NCBI GenBank assembly: GCA_964496575.1
Contig: CAZCAC010000076.1
Coordinates: 1-40,745, forward strand
DNA length: 40,745 bases
Direction: 5' to 3'
Source: CAZCAC01 sp964496575
GTDB lineage: Bacteria > Planctomycetota > UBA1135 > GCA-002686595
Shown: positions 7,911 to 16,999 of the stretch, piece after piece
Layout: every line of letters begins with the position of its first letter
Numbering within the stretch: the stretch's first letter is position 1
The notes under the pieces: model-generated
What the model was told of the DNA's origin: nothing
Seen by the model: only the letters and a program-made list of their open reading frames with translations
The model's database searches: none
Program-made: the position numbers and the translations under genes

Positions 7911-10697
7911 TCATCCGATCGCCTCGCCACCTCGCGAGCCCAGTAGCGGCAGCGCGGTGAAGAGCACCAGCACCGAAACGACGCCGATCCCGAAGATCGA
8001 GGCGCCCGCGTGCCAGGCGTCGAGGCTCGACGCCAACGGGAACTGTTCGAACAGGAGGAACGTGAAGTGCATCGCCACGAAGGCCAGCAGACCGATCCGG
8101 GTCAACGCGTACAGGCCCAGGAGGTAGACCAGGGTGTTGGTCAAGAGCTCCGGCGACCAGCCGAAGACCACGAAGATCAAGCACTCGCCGATCGCCCAGG
8201 TGGCGAGCAAGGCGGCCCACTCGCTGCGGAGCAGGAAGCGGAGGACGGTCAGGCTGGCCAGGAGCTGCAGGCCGAGGAGGATCGAGTCGTCGACGAGGTC
8301 GAGCGCACCGGCGAACCACTCCAGCGGGCGGGAGCCGGAGAGCAGGAGGTTGACCGGCAGGACCTCGGCGGCGTCCCCGCGAAGCAGGTTCACGATCGCG
8401 ACCAGGAGCGGTGCCAGGATTCCCAGGCTCGTGCCCAGGAGCAGGTGGCTGCGCACCAGCCGCGCGCGCCACTCGCCGCGCAGGAATCGACTCCAGGAGA
8501 CCAGCACCCAGGGCCTCTCCCGCTGCAGGCTCGGCTCGACCGCCTGGTAGAGGACCCAGAGCAGGGAGCCGATGCCCAGCCCGAGGAGCAGACCCTGGAC
8601 GACGGTGAAGAAGGCGAGGGCCGGCTCGGGAGGGATCTCCGCGGCCAGGAGCCAGCTGGCGGAAGCCGCCACGGCGCAGAAGAACGCCAGGCGAACCGAG
8701 CTCCGGGGATCTCCCAGCCCAGCCCGGAAGTGGCGCAGCGCGCGCGGGAGGAGGAACGCCAGGAGCCCGGCCAGGAGAACCCCGTTGAACAGGAGGAAGG
8801 TGGGGGAGAGGCCACCCTCCGCGGGCGGTCCCTCCGCGGGACGGAGCACGGCGAACGCGACCACCTCGCCGCCGGAGATCCCCATCTCGACCCGTCGTGA
8901 CGAGCCCCGGTCGCGCCAGGCGACGCTCCGCTCGGCCACGCCGGGGGGGCCCGGAGGGATCGCCTCGAGGTCCCCGAAGTCCAGGCCCGCCAGGGCGAAC
9001 ACCCGTACCCAGTCCACGACCGATCCGTCGGAGCCGGGCCATTCTCCGACCCTCCGCCGCGTCTCGAAGGCGATCAGCTCCAGCTCCTCACTCACCACCA
9101 GCGTGGTCATCCCCGCTCCGTCGCGGGGAGGATCGAGGAGCTGCGTGCGCCCACCCAGGTGGAAGTGCGTATAGGCGCGCTCGGGGGTCAGCGGAGTCGG
9201 GGACTCGCGGTACCAGAAGCTCCGGCGGTGCGCGGAGGATGCCGGGTCACCGTCCAGGACGAACCCCGGCCGCCAGTGGAAACCCGTCACGTCCTCGTGG
9301 CGCCAGGCGCGGAACGGAGCCGAGCCGACCTCGGGAAAGCCGAGGTCCGCCGCGAGCTCCACCACCCGCTCGGCGGTCAGATCGGGATCTTGCCGCGGCA
9401 GGCGATCGACGCCGCCGAGCCCGGTGAGCAGCACGAGGAGCGCGATCGAGGCGAAGAAGACCGCGCCGGTGATCCCGGCCTGTCGCGGGGTCAAGAGGAA
9501 GCGCGACGAGGAGCCGGCGATCACCTCCGCCGTGGGCGGGTCCCCCAGCGACATCACCGCCTCGAGCGGATCGCTCTGGGCCAGCGCGCGCCGCAGCTCC
9601 GCCGAGGTGGGGCGCTCCTCGGGGCGCGGTGCGAGGCAGCGCTTGACGAGGTGCTCGAGCAGGACGTCCACCTCGGGCACCAGGAGGGAAGGCGCCGGCG
9701 GCAGCTCGCCTCGCTCCGCGGCGACGGTGATCTCCTCGGCCGACTGGAAGGCGCGCCGGTTCGTCATCGCCTCGAAGAGCACCAGCCCCAGGGCGTACAC
9801 GTCGCTCTTCTCGGAGGGCGATGCTCCGGCGAGCAGCTCGGGCGCCATGTAGCTGCGCGTCCCGGAAGGAGAGTCCGACTCGGTGACCTCCGCGCTGGCC
9901 GCCGCCAGGCCGAAGTCGGAGACGCGGGCGGCGCCGTCCTGGCCGAACAGGATGTTGGCCGGCTTCAGGTCGCGGTGCAGCAGGCCGGCGCTGTGGATCG
10001 CGTGGATCGCGTCGACCAGCTCGGTCGCGAGTAGACGGGCGGCGTCCGGCTCGAAGCGGCCCTCCCGGCGCAACCGCCGCGCCAGGTCGTGGCCGGGCAC
10101 GAACTCCATGGAGAGGAAGAACTCACCCTCCACCTCGCTCGCGTCGTGCACACGACAGACGTTCGGGTGGGTGATCCGCCGCGCCAAGCTGGTCTCGCCC
10201 AGGAGACGCTCGATCCAGGCGCGGTCGCGGGCCGCGCCGCCGGGCCGGATGAACTTGAGGGCCACGTCCTCGTCGAGCATCTCGTCGTGGGCCTTCCAGA
10301 CCTCGCCCATGCCCCCCGCGCCCAGCCGCTTCAGCATGCGGTAGCGGTCGGCGAAGCGATCTCCCTCCCGGAAGCGGGGCGAGGACAGCTCGGCGAGGTG
10401 GCGGGCGAGCTCTGCGCCCTGCGGCGAGTTCGCCACCTCGCTGCCGAGCTCCTGCTCCAGCCGGGCGAGTACCTCGCCGGAGATCTCCGAGGAGAGCTCG
10501 ACCGGTTCCGAGTCGAGGACCGGGCGCAGGTGGTCGGTGTCCCCGTCGAGGTGGTCGAGCAGCGATTCGACCTCCGCGCGCAACGGGGCGTCGTCGCCGC
10601 ACTCCGCATCGAGCAGCCCGGGCCACTCCTCCCGGGGTCGGTCGATGATAGAGATGAAGACCCGCCTCGCTCGCTGGAAGAGCTCGCCGTCCGTCAT
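7911..10697 (-). CDS. Membrane Ser/Thr protein kinase with C-terminal multi-pass domain
   Basis: 928 aa. Residues 1-105 are the acidic helical N-terminus usual in kinases next to ECF sigma factors. Residues 118-375 form a complete Hanks-type kinase: Gly loop GAGGMGEV (from 126), Lys148 in VALKFI, HRDLKPANIL with Asp243, DFG at 261-263, and GTRSYMAPE. A membrane segment follows at about 405-425, then an extracytoplasmic stretch (about 430-625), then about ten hydrophobic segments to the C-terminus ending LLGSRGGEAIG. All catalytic residues are present. The start lies 2 bases after the sigma-factor stop, so the two are translationally coupled. The likely role is to sense a membrane or external signal and act with, or on, the sigma factor; the C-terminal domain is not one I can name. 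Confidence 0.88.
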   Translation of the reverse strand: MTDGELFQRARRVFISIIDRPREEWPGLLDAECGDDAPLRAEVESLLDHLDGDTDHLRPVLDSEPVELSSEISGEVLARLEQELGSEVANSPQGAELARHLAELSSPRFREGDRFADRYRMLKRLGAGGMGEVWKAHDEMLDEDVALKFIRPGGAARDRAWIERLLGETSLARRITHPNVCRVHDASEVEGEFFLSMEFVPGHDLARRLRREGRFEPDAARLLATELVDAIHAIHSAGLLHRDLKPANILFGQDGAARVSDFGLAAASAEVTESDSPSGTRSYMAPELLAGASPSEKSDVYALGLVLFEAMTNRRAFQSAEEITVAAERGELPPAPSLLVPEVDVLLEHLVKRCLAPRPEERPTSAELRRALAQSDPLEAVMSLGDPPTAEVIAGSSSRFLLTPRQAGITGAVFFASIALLVLLTGLGGVDRLPRQDPDLTAERVVELAADLGFPEVGSAPFRAWRHEDVTGFHWRPGFVLDGDPASSAHRRSFWYRESPTPLTPERAYTHFHLGGRTQLLDPPRDGAGMTTLVVSEELELIAFETRRRVGEWPGSDGSVVDWVRVFALAGLDFGDLEAIPPGPPGVAERSVAWRDRGSSRRVEMGISGGEVVAFAVLRPAEGPPAEGGLSPTFLLFNGVLLAGLLAFLLPRALRHFRAGLGDPRSSVRLAFFCAVAASASWLLAAEIPPEPALAFFTVVQGLLLGLGIGSLLWVLYQAVEPSLQRERPWVLVSWSRFLRGEWRARLVRSHLLLGTSLGILAPLLVAIVNLLRGDAAEVLPVNLLLSGSRPLEWFAGALDLVDDSILLGLQLLASLTVLRFLLRSEWAALLATWAIGECLIFVVFGWSPELLTNTLVYLLGLYALTRIGLLAFVAMHFTFLLFEQFPLASSLDAWHAGASIFGIGVVSVLVLFTALPLLGSRGGEAIG

Positions 10698-10699
10698 CT

Positions 10700-11272
10700 C
10701 TAGCGCTGCCCCTCGAGCTCACGGCGCAGCCACGCCTTGGCCATCGTCCACTCCGCCTCGACGGTGCGTACCGAGACCCCGAGGCAGTCGGCGACCTCGC
10801 TCACCCTCAACCCGGAGAAGAAGCGCAGCTCGACGATCCGGTGCTGGCGATCGTCGAGGCGGGCCAGCCTGCTGAGCGCCCGGTCCAGGTCGAGCAGGTC
10901 GGCGCCGCTCCTGAACTCGGCGGCCATCCCCTCGTGCACGCTGATCCGCTCCGCGCCGCCGCCGCGCTTCAGGCTCTGGCGGGAGCGGGCGTGGTCGACG
11001 AGGATGCGCCGCATCAGCGTCGCGCCGACGGCGAAGAACTGCGCCCGGTTCTGCCAGGCGGCGTGGTCCTCCTGGACCAGTTTCATCCAGGCGTCGTGCA
11101 CCAGGGCGGTGGGCTGCAGCGTGTGGTCCGCTCGCTCGCGCTGGAAGACGCGCGCCGCGACACCGCGCAGCCGCTCGTAGACCAGGGGCAGGAGCGCCTC
11201 GTGCGCCGCCTCGTCCCCCTGGCCGAGGTCCTTCAGGAGCCGCGTGAGCTCGGACGGGTCGGACTCGGTCAT
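10700..11272 (-). CDS. ECF-family RNA polymerase sigma factor (TIGR02999-like)
   Basis: 190 aa. Region 2 contains LQPTALVHDAWMKLV and AQFFAVGATLMRRILVDHARSR, the hallmark of the ECF group found in acidobacteria and planctomycetes. Region 4 is a helix-turn-helix (RIVELRFFSGLRVSEVADCLGVSVRTVEAEW) that would contact the -35 element. No anti-sigma factor is adjacent; instead the kinase gene follows after 2 bases, as is usual for this group, in which phosphorylation is thought to replace anti-sigma control. Start chosen at the first ATG, with the expected ECF length. Confidence 0.9.
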   Translation of the reverse strand: MTESDPSELTRLLKDLGQGDEAAHEALLPLVYERLRGVAARVFQRERADHTLQPTALVHDAWMKLVQEDHAAWQNRAQFFAVGATLMRRILVDHARSRQSLKRGGGAERISVHEGMAAEFRSGADLLDLDRALSRLARLDDRQHRIVELRFFSGLRVSEVADCLGVSVRTVEAEWTMAKAWLRRELEGQR

Positions 11273-11410
11273 GGCCGGTACCCGAGATCCTAGCTCGGAT
11301 CATTCACGAAAGCCTGCTGTGGCCACACCTGCATCACGAATTGCGGCGTTGTCGGGCCGATTACGGTCAGCGACGGTGCATTCGACTTGATCCGCCAGCC
11401 GGCCCCGCCC

Positions 11411-13036
11411 TCAGAGGCAGAAGCCCACCATCATCCCCTGCGACAGGTTGAAGCCGGAGCCACCCGCAGCGGGGTCGCGGTACCAGAACTGGAAGTTCCA
11501 GGTCGAGCCGGGGGTGATCGCCCCTTCCGGCTGCGGCGGGGCGGCGAAGTCGAGCGCCCAGGTCGCCTCGCCCGCAGGGCTGATCGGGACGGCGGGAAGG
11601 CGGAAGATCTGCCCGTCGACGCAGCGCCTGCCGTCGCCGAAGGGGACCTGGTTCTGGTTCTGGCCGTAGAAGAAGAGGCCGAACTGCCCGGGAGGACAGG
11701 AGGAGGCGCGCAGCGTCCAGTCGTTCGCCGAGACGCTCGGTGTGCCCAGCGCGGTGATCGAGCCCGGTGCGCCGGTCGAGTTGTCATTGGCGACGCAGTA
11801 GCGCTGCACCTCGCAGGTGCACTCGTCAGGGATGCCGTCGCCATCCCCGTCGAGGCTCGTCCCCTGGGCGAGGTCGCAGAAGTCCGGCACGGCGTTCCCG
11901 TTGCAGTCGGGGCCGTCGAAGACGTAGGTGTAGGCGCGGGGAAGGGCGTCGTGGGAGTGGTGACCCGGTGCTCCCACGACGGCGTTGCCCTGCTCGTCGA
12001 GGTCGATCCCGAGCCCGTAGCGCGCCCACGCATCGTGCGTTGGATTGAGGAGCTTCGTCGTCTCCGTCCAACCCGAGGGCCCCAGCTCGAAGAGGTAGGC
12101 GGCTCCCTTGTCGAGCGCTCCGTCGTAGGGTGCGCCGATGAGCGCCCGCGATCCGACGACGCTGAAGCTGGCGCCGAAGAAGTCCTCGTACTGGGCGTCG
12201 CTCGCCTTCAGCTTCTGGACCTGGCTCCACTGACCCCCGACCTTCCGATAGACGTACACCGCGCCGGAGCGGACTGCGACCCTGCTGTCATTCGTATCCC
12301 CGACGAAGATCCACTCCCCGGAGATGCGAACGACCATGTAATAGTAGGCGGGCTGGAACGAGGCGATCTCGACGAACCCACCGGGAGCTCTCTCGAAGAT
12401 GTAGAACTTCCCCTTCGCTCCGATCACGGCCAGGTCTCCCTCGAGGTCGACCGTCGCCCCGAAGTGCAGGTACTGCTGGGGATCGCTGGCCAGCAGGAAC
12501 TGGCTCTGGGTCCAGGTGGAGCCGACTCGCTCCATGACGAAGACCGCGCCGCCCTTCGAAGCAGCCGTGTCGTTCTCGGAATCACCGAACAGGGCGGTGT
12601 CTCCGCACAGTGCGATGGGATAGCCGATGGCGGCGGCCTGGGGGATCTCCAGCTTGGCGGTTTCGATCCAGCTCATGCCCTGTCTCTCGAAGAGGTAGAC
12701 CGCGTGGGCAAACTGGGCACCGACCATGAGGGTGTCGCCCTCGAGCGCGATCGACGATCCGAATCTCCCGTTGCCGGGCGCATCGGAGGCGAGGATCCCC
12801 GCCGTCTGCACCCATTGACCGCCGACGAGATCGAAGGCGAAGATCTTCCCGCAGTCCAATTCCTCCGGCGCTCCGACGACGAGCCGGGTTCCCTCGATGG
12901 CTGCGGCGGAACCGAAGAAGTCACCAGATTCACTCGTGTCCGAAGCGATCTCCTGCCAGTCGCATTGCGCGGCGGCGGGGGGAGAGAGCAGCGAGGTGAC
13001 GGCGGCCAGAGGCAGAACGAGGCGAAGGAGTCCCAT
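11411..13036 (-). CDS. Secreted FG-GAP/beta-propeller protein with planctomycete-type C-terminus
   Basis: 541 aa. The start at 13036 gives a signal peptide (LLRLVLPLAAVTSLLSPPAAAQ). The body has about seven repeats of the type ASDTSESGDFFGSAAAIEG...LVVGAPE, each with a phase-shifted 'VGAP' or 'IGAP' strand, as in integrin-like FG-GAP propellers. Near residue 370 comes DCNGNAVPDFCD followed by LDGDGDGIPDEC, an Asp-rich calcium-binding, dockerin-like motif. The last 140 residues (from YCVANDNSTGAPGS to MMVGFCL) are the Cys-containing end domain common in planctomycete exoproteins. A surface or secreted role is likely; ligand unknown. Monocistronic by spacing. Confidence 0.85.
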   Translation of the reverse strand: MGLLRLVLPLAAVTSLLSPPAAAQCDWQEIASDTSESGDFFGSAAAIEGTRLVVGAPEELDCGKIFAFDLVGGQWVQTAGILASDAPGNGRFGSSIALEGDTLMVGAQFAHAVYLFERQGMSWIETAKLEIPQAAAIGYPIALCGDTALFGDSENDTAASKGGAVFVMERVGSTWTQSQFLLASDPQQYLHFGATVDLEGDLAVIGAKGKFYIFERAPGGFVEIASFQPAYYYMVVRISGEWIFVGDTNDSRVAVRSGAVYVYRKVGGQWSQVQKLKASDAQYEDFFGASFSVVGSRALIGAPYDGALDKGAAYLFELGPSGWTETTKLLNPTHDAWARYGLGIDLDEQGNAVVGAPGHHSHDALPRAYTYVFDGPDCNGNAVPDFCDLAQGTSLDGDGDGIPDECTCEVQRYCVANDNSTGAPGSITALGTPSVSANDWTLRASSCPPGQFGLFFYGQNQNQVPFGDGRRCVDGQIFRLPAVPISPAGEATWALDFAAPPQPEGAITPGSTWNFQFWYRDPAAGGSGFNLSQGMMVGFCL

Positions 13037-13349
13037 GACGAGGAGTCCGTTCAGAGATCGAAGGAGCGCGAGCGGGTGACCCCCCAGTATAGGTCCGTGT
13101 GCCTCATCCGGGCCGACCCGTTCGAGATCCGAGACGCCGGGGCAGCCGACGCCCTTCCCGCCGCCGAGCCAGCGTGGCCTCCACGCCCTCGACCCGCGCC
13201 GCCCTGACCTCGCGGCGGAGAGAAGACGCCCAGTCCCCGCCGACGCCTCCACCGCTCGACAGCCGCGGCCCGCCCGCCACGAAGCAATCCACCACTCTCA
13301 CCGGCGGGCGAGAGTGGTGGGCGTGGTAGAACGCTTCTGCTTCGCTTCC
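13037..13349. other. Intergenic region between FG-GAP protein and DUF4382 lipoprotein
   Basis: About 310 bases with no gene I can support. It contains the hairpin listed separately at 13289-13320 and should also hold the promoter of the FG-GAP gene, but no clear -35/-10 pair is visible. Confidence 0.5.
13289..13320 (-). terminator. Probable terminator hairpin after the DUF4382 gene
   Basis: An 11-bp perfect stem (CCACCACTCTC with GAGAGTGGTGG) around a 10-base loop, 30 bases past the stop of the minus-strand gene. It is followed on that strand only by ATTGCTT rather than a run of T, so the case for intrinsic termination is moderate. Confidence 0.45.
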
Positions 13350-15173
13350 TCAGTCGATGACCACCACGACCAGCCCCGCGCTGACCGTGTTGGTCTCCTC
13401 GGTATACACCCCGAGGGCGCCGAAGTTGAAGATCACCCCGCCGGTCGCCAGCTTCAGCCCCAGCGCGTCGGTGAAGTCGCTGAACTCCAGGTGGATCTGG
13501 GTCTGGCCGTTGTCGCGGTCGAAGATGCTGAAGAGGGTGAAGCCCTCGGCCGAGACGACGGTTGGCACCGGGTCCTTCGGCAGCGGCGTCGCTCCGACGA
13601 ACCCCTTGTCGATGACCGCGGTCTCGAAGAGACCCGGGGTGCCGCTCCAGGCGAGCTGGACCTGGTCCGCGCCGACCGTGGGGGTGAGGGTCAGTCCGCC
13701 CCAGCGATCGCGGATGTGCATCAGCGAAGGGCTCAGGTCGCGGTTGACCAGGGAGCTGGCCGTGAAGTCCTCCTGGTCGTCGTCGACCGCGGTGAAGAAG
13801 CCGCGCGCGATCACTGCCGAGCCGGCTTCGATGCCCAGGCCGTTGCCCAGCCCTCCGACCGCGGCGACCAGGGCGTCGGGGTCGGTCGGAGTGGTTCCGC
13901 CGTCGCTCCAGGTGAACCGGTCGTGGTACCGCAGACCGACGCGGGTGACATCGATGGTGAGCTGCTCGCTGGCGACGGGGCCGACCGCGTAGCCCAGCAC
14001 CGGGGTGGGCTCCATCCGGATCACGCTGTCCTGCTCGTCGGCGAGCATCGTCGTGCCGGACAGGGTGCCGAAGACGCGCACCAGCTGGCCGATGTTCAGG
14101 TCGTCCGTATCGAAGGACTGGATCACGCCGCGGCGCACGACGCCCGTATCCTGGAAGCTCGCCGCGACGGTGAACTCGGCGTTGAAGAGCCAGGAGTCGT
14201 GATCGGCGTCGAGGCTGTGCCCCAGCACGACAAGCTGCGGATCGGCCCCGGCACCGCCGGTGCGGCCGATGATGTACCCCTCGACGATGTCGGTGCCGCC
14301 GCCGAAGGTCCCCGTGCCGGCTTCGACGTAGCTCGCGTCGATCCGGGCTTGCAGCGGATCGATCGCGCCGTAGCACTGCAGCCAGGTGCCCGCGTCCAGC
14401 GCCGCCAGCGCCGCCAGCCCGGTCGCGCCGAGCGAGCCGGCGCCGTCGACCTGGTACACCGTCTCCGCGTCGACTTCCACCGTCACCGTCGCGAGGAACT
14501 GCCCGCCGAGCCCCCGCAGGTCGCAGACGAAGGAGCCGGCGGCCTGGTCCACGCTGACCAGCGTGGCGGGCAGGAAGAGGTCCTTCGGATCGGCGGGATC
14601 GACGCGCATCACGAAGGAGGGCTCCATGGTGACCGCGTTCGCGCCCGCGTCGACCGCCACCGTCTGGTCGAGGTCGAAGTCGAGCTCCATGATCCGGTGC
14701 CGGTTCGCGGAGGCGACCAGCATGTTGCCGACGTCGATCGGGAAGGTGAGCTCGCCGGTGATCACCAGGCCGTCGCTGTCCAGGATCGTCGCCGGGTCAC
14801 TCTCCCCGACCAGGTAGCAGCTGGCGTCGGTGAAGTCGATGGTCACCGTCGCCGCGGTGTAGCTCCCGACCGGAACGTCGAGGATGTTCAGCACCTGGCT
14901 GGTCTCGGTCAGGGTGGTCAGGTCGACGTCGACCGGCGCCGGGAGCACGGCCACGACGGCGCCATTGGCCCGGGTCAGCCGGATGGCCGAGATCTCGAGC
15001 TCGAAGGAGGAGAGCTCGTCGGAGGCGGCGTCGGTGATGGCGACGGTGAGGGAGCCCTGGCTCTCGCCGCCGCCTCCTCCGGGGCCTCCTCCGGAGCCGG
15101 CGCCGCTGCAGCTGAAGAGGAGGGAGGTGGCGAGGAGAAGAGAGGCTACGGTGGTCGTCTGGATGTTCTTCAT
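13350..15173 (-). CDS. DUF4382 / DUF5666-type lipoprotein
   Basis: 607 aa. The start at 15173 gives a lipoprotein signal peptide (TVASLLLATSLLFSCSG, lipobox Cys near residue 22), followed by a Gly-rich linker. Residues about 38-180 match DUF4382 (GSLTVAITDAASDELSSFEL, then IRLTRANG). The rest has repeated beta units such as FLATVTVEVDAETVYQVDG and ASFQDTGVVRRGVIQSFDTD, resembling DUF5666 repeats of envelope proteins. It should be anchored to a membrane facing outward. Function unknown; DUF4382 proteins are often described as substrate-binding-like without proof. The start is supported by the signal sequence, although a longer frame extends to 15209. Confidence 0.8.
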   Translation of the reverse strand: MKNIQTTTVASLLLATSLLFSCSGAGSGGGPGGGGGESQGSLTVAITDAASDELSSFELEISAIRLTRANGAVVAVLPAPVDVDLTTLTETSQVLNILDVPVGSYTAATVTIDFTDASCYLVGESDPATILDSDGLVITGELTFPIDVGNMLVASANRHRIMELDFDLDQTVAVDAGANAVTMEPSFVMRVDPADPKDLFLPATLVSVDQAAGSFVCDLRGLGGQFLATVTVEVDAETVYQVDGAGSLGATGLAALAALDAGTWLQCYGAIDPLQARIDASYVEAGTGTFGGGTDIVEGYIIGRTGGAGADPQLVVLGHSLDADHDSWLFNAEFTVAASFQDTGVVRRGVIQSFDTDDLNIGQLVRVFGTLSGTTMLADEQDSVIRMEPTPVLGYAVGPVASEQLTIDVTRVGLRYHDRFTWSDGGTTPTDPDALVAAVGGLGNGLGIEAGSAVIARGFFTAVDDDQEDFTASSLVNRDLSPSLMHIRDRWGGLTLTPTVGADQVQLAWSGTPGLFETAVIDKGFVGATPLPKDPVPTVVSAEGFTLFSIFDRDNGQTQIHLEFSDFTDALGLKLATGGVIFNFGALGVYTEETNTVSAGLVVVVID

Positions 15174-15235
15174 GGGTTCGGGAGTCCTCCGTTCGGGTTT
15201 ACCGGCCACGCGGAGGGGAGATTTCGAACCCGCAG

Positions 15236-15300
15236 ACTTCTTCTGTTTTCTTGCGCCTTTCCTCCCTTTCTCGCCACCTTCGCGCCTTTGCGTGAGAATT
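15236..15300. repeat. Short intergenic repeat of the GCAAAGGCGCGAAGG type
   Basis: Read on the minus strand this has CACGCAAAGGCGCGAAGG followed by purine-rich GGCGAGAAAGGGAGGAAAGG, a low-complexity motif I associate with dispersed intergenic repeats in planctomycetes and some other phyla. It lies between the ABC permease stop and the lipoprotein start. No coding potential. Confidence 0.5.
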
Positions 15301-15323
15301 CGGTGGCCCGAGCCGCGCCGCCC

Positions 15324-16197
15324 TCAGTACTGCATCAAAGTACCATCCCGTCTCCCCTTCCTCACCGCGAAGGAGAACGCCTTCAGACTGACCGGCAGCA
15401 GGACCGCCCCCATGACCCCCAGCACCATCACCGGCTCGGCCACCTCCGTCAGCGAGTACCCCTCGAGCAGGGTCAAGCGAAGAGCGTCGAGGGAGTGAGT
15501 GATCGGGAAGAGGGCCGCGATCTTCTGCAGCCAGAGGGGCATCACCTCGACCGGGAAGTACGCTCCCCCCAGGACGACCCCCACGCTGCTGAAGAGGAAG
15601 GTCACCGGATCGCCCCGCTTGAACAGGATGATCGCAGCGGCGGAGAGGATCCCGAAGCCGATGAAGGTCAGGATGGACAGCAGGAAGACGACGAGGGAAG
15701 CGGAAAGGTCCGCCCGGCCGAGGTCCAGGCCGAAGGCCAGCGCGGCCACGGCGATGATCAGCACCAGGTGGATGGTCGTCGAGATAAGGCCGTAGAACGA
15801 CGACAGCAAGACGATCGCCGTCGGCCGCGTCTGCGAGCCCAGCATCGTCTCCAGGCAGCCCGTCACCTGGGCGACGTAGACTGAATCGGCGAACCACCGC
15901 AGCGAGAGCTGGAGGTAGCGGTGGAACGCGAGCCCGATCAGGACGAACGAGAAGTAGTCCCCGCCGTACTTCGCCAGCCCGCCCGTCCCGTCGGTGGCCA
16001 TCAGCTTGCTGAGGAAGTAGAAGAAGAACAGCGGGGCGAGCGAGTTGATCGACTTCAGCAGGAAGTTGAACTTGTAGCTCGCATCGATCTGGTAATCGCG
16101 AACGATGAACGCCCAGGCCTTGGCCGCGGTCGCCTGGACCAGGGCCCGGCCGCCGGTCTGCCGGGCGACGGGTTCCTCGAGATAGGTGGCGATGCCC

Positions 16198-16211
<14 letters not shown>
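15324..16211 (-). CDS. ABC-2 type exporter permease
   Basis: 295 aa with six hydrophobic segments: about 55-70 (LAPLFFFYFLSKLM), 85-105, 130-155, 160-200, 205-240 and 265-285. The C-terminal pattern GVVLGGAYFPVEVMPLWLQKIAALFPITHSLDALR is the conserved region of the ABC2 membrane family (NodJ/DrrB-like). The start overlaps the end of the ATPase gene by 14 bases, and both follow the NRPS on the same strand, so this is most likely the export channel for the NRPS product or self-resistance. The soluble N-terminus (about 40 aa) is slightly long for the family. Confidence 0.85.
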
Positions 16212-16992
<781 letters not shown>

Positions 16993-16999
16993 GGTCACC

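Noticed and set aside
15174..15323. Possible CRISPR or tandem array in the low-complexity stretch
   Set aside because: Units are not of fixed length and there are no spacers.
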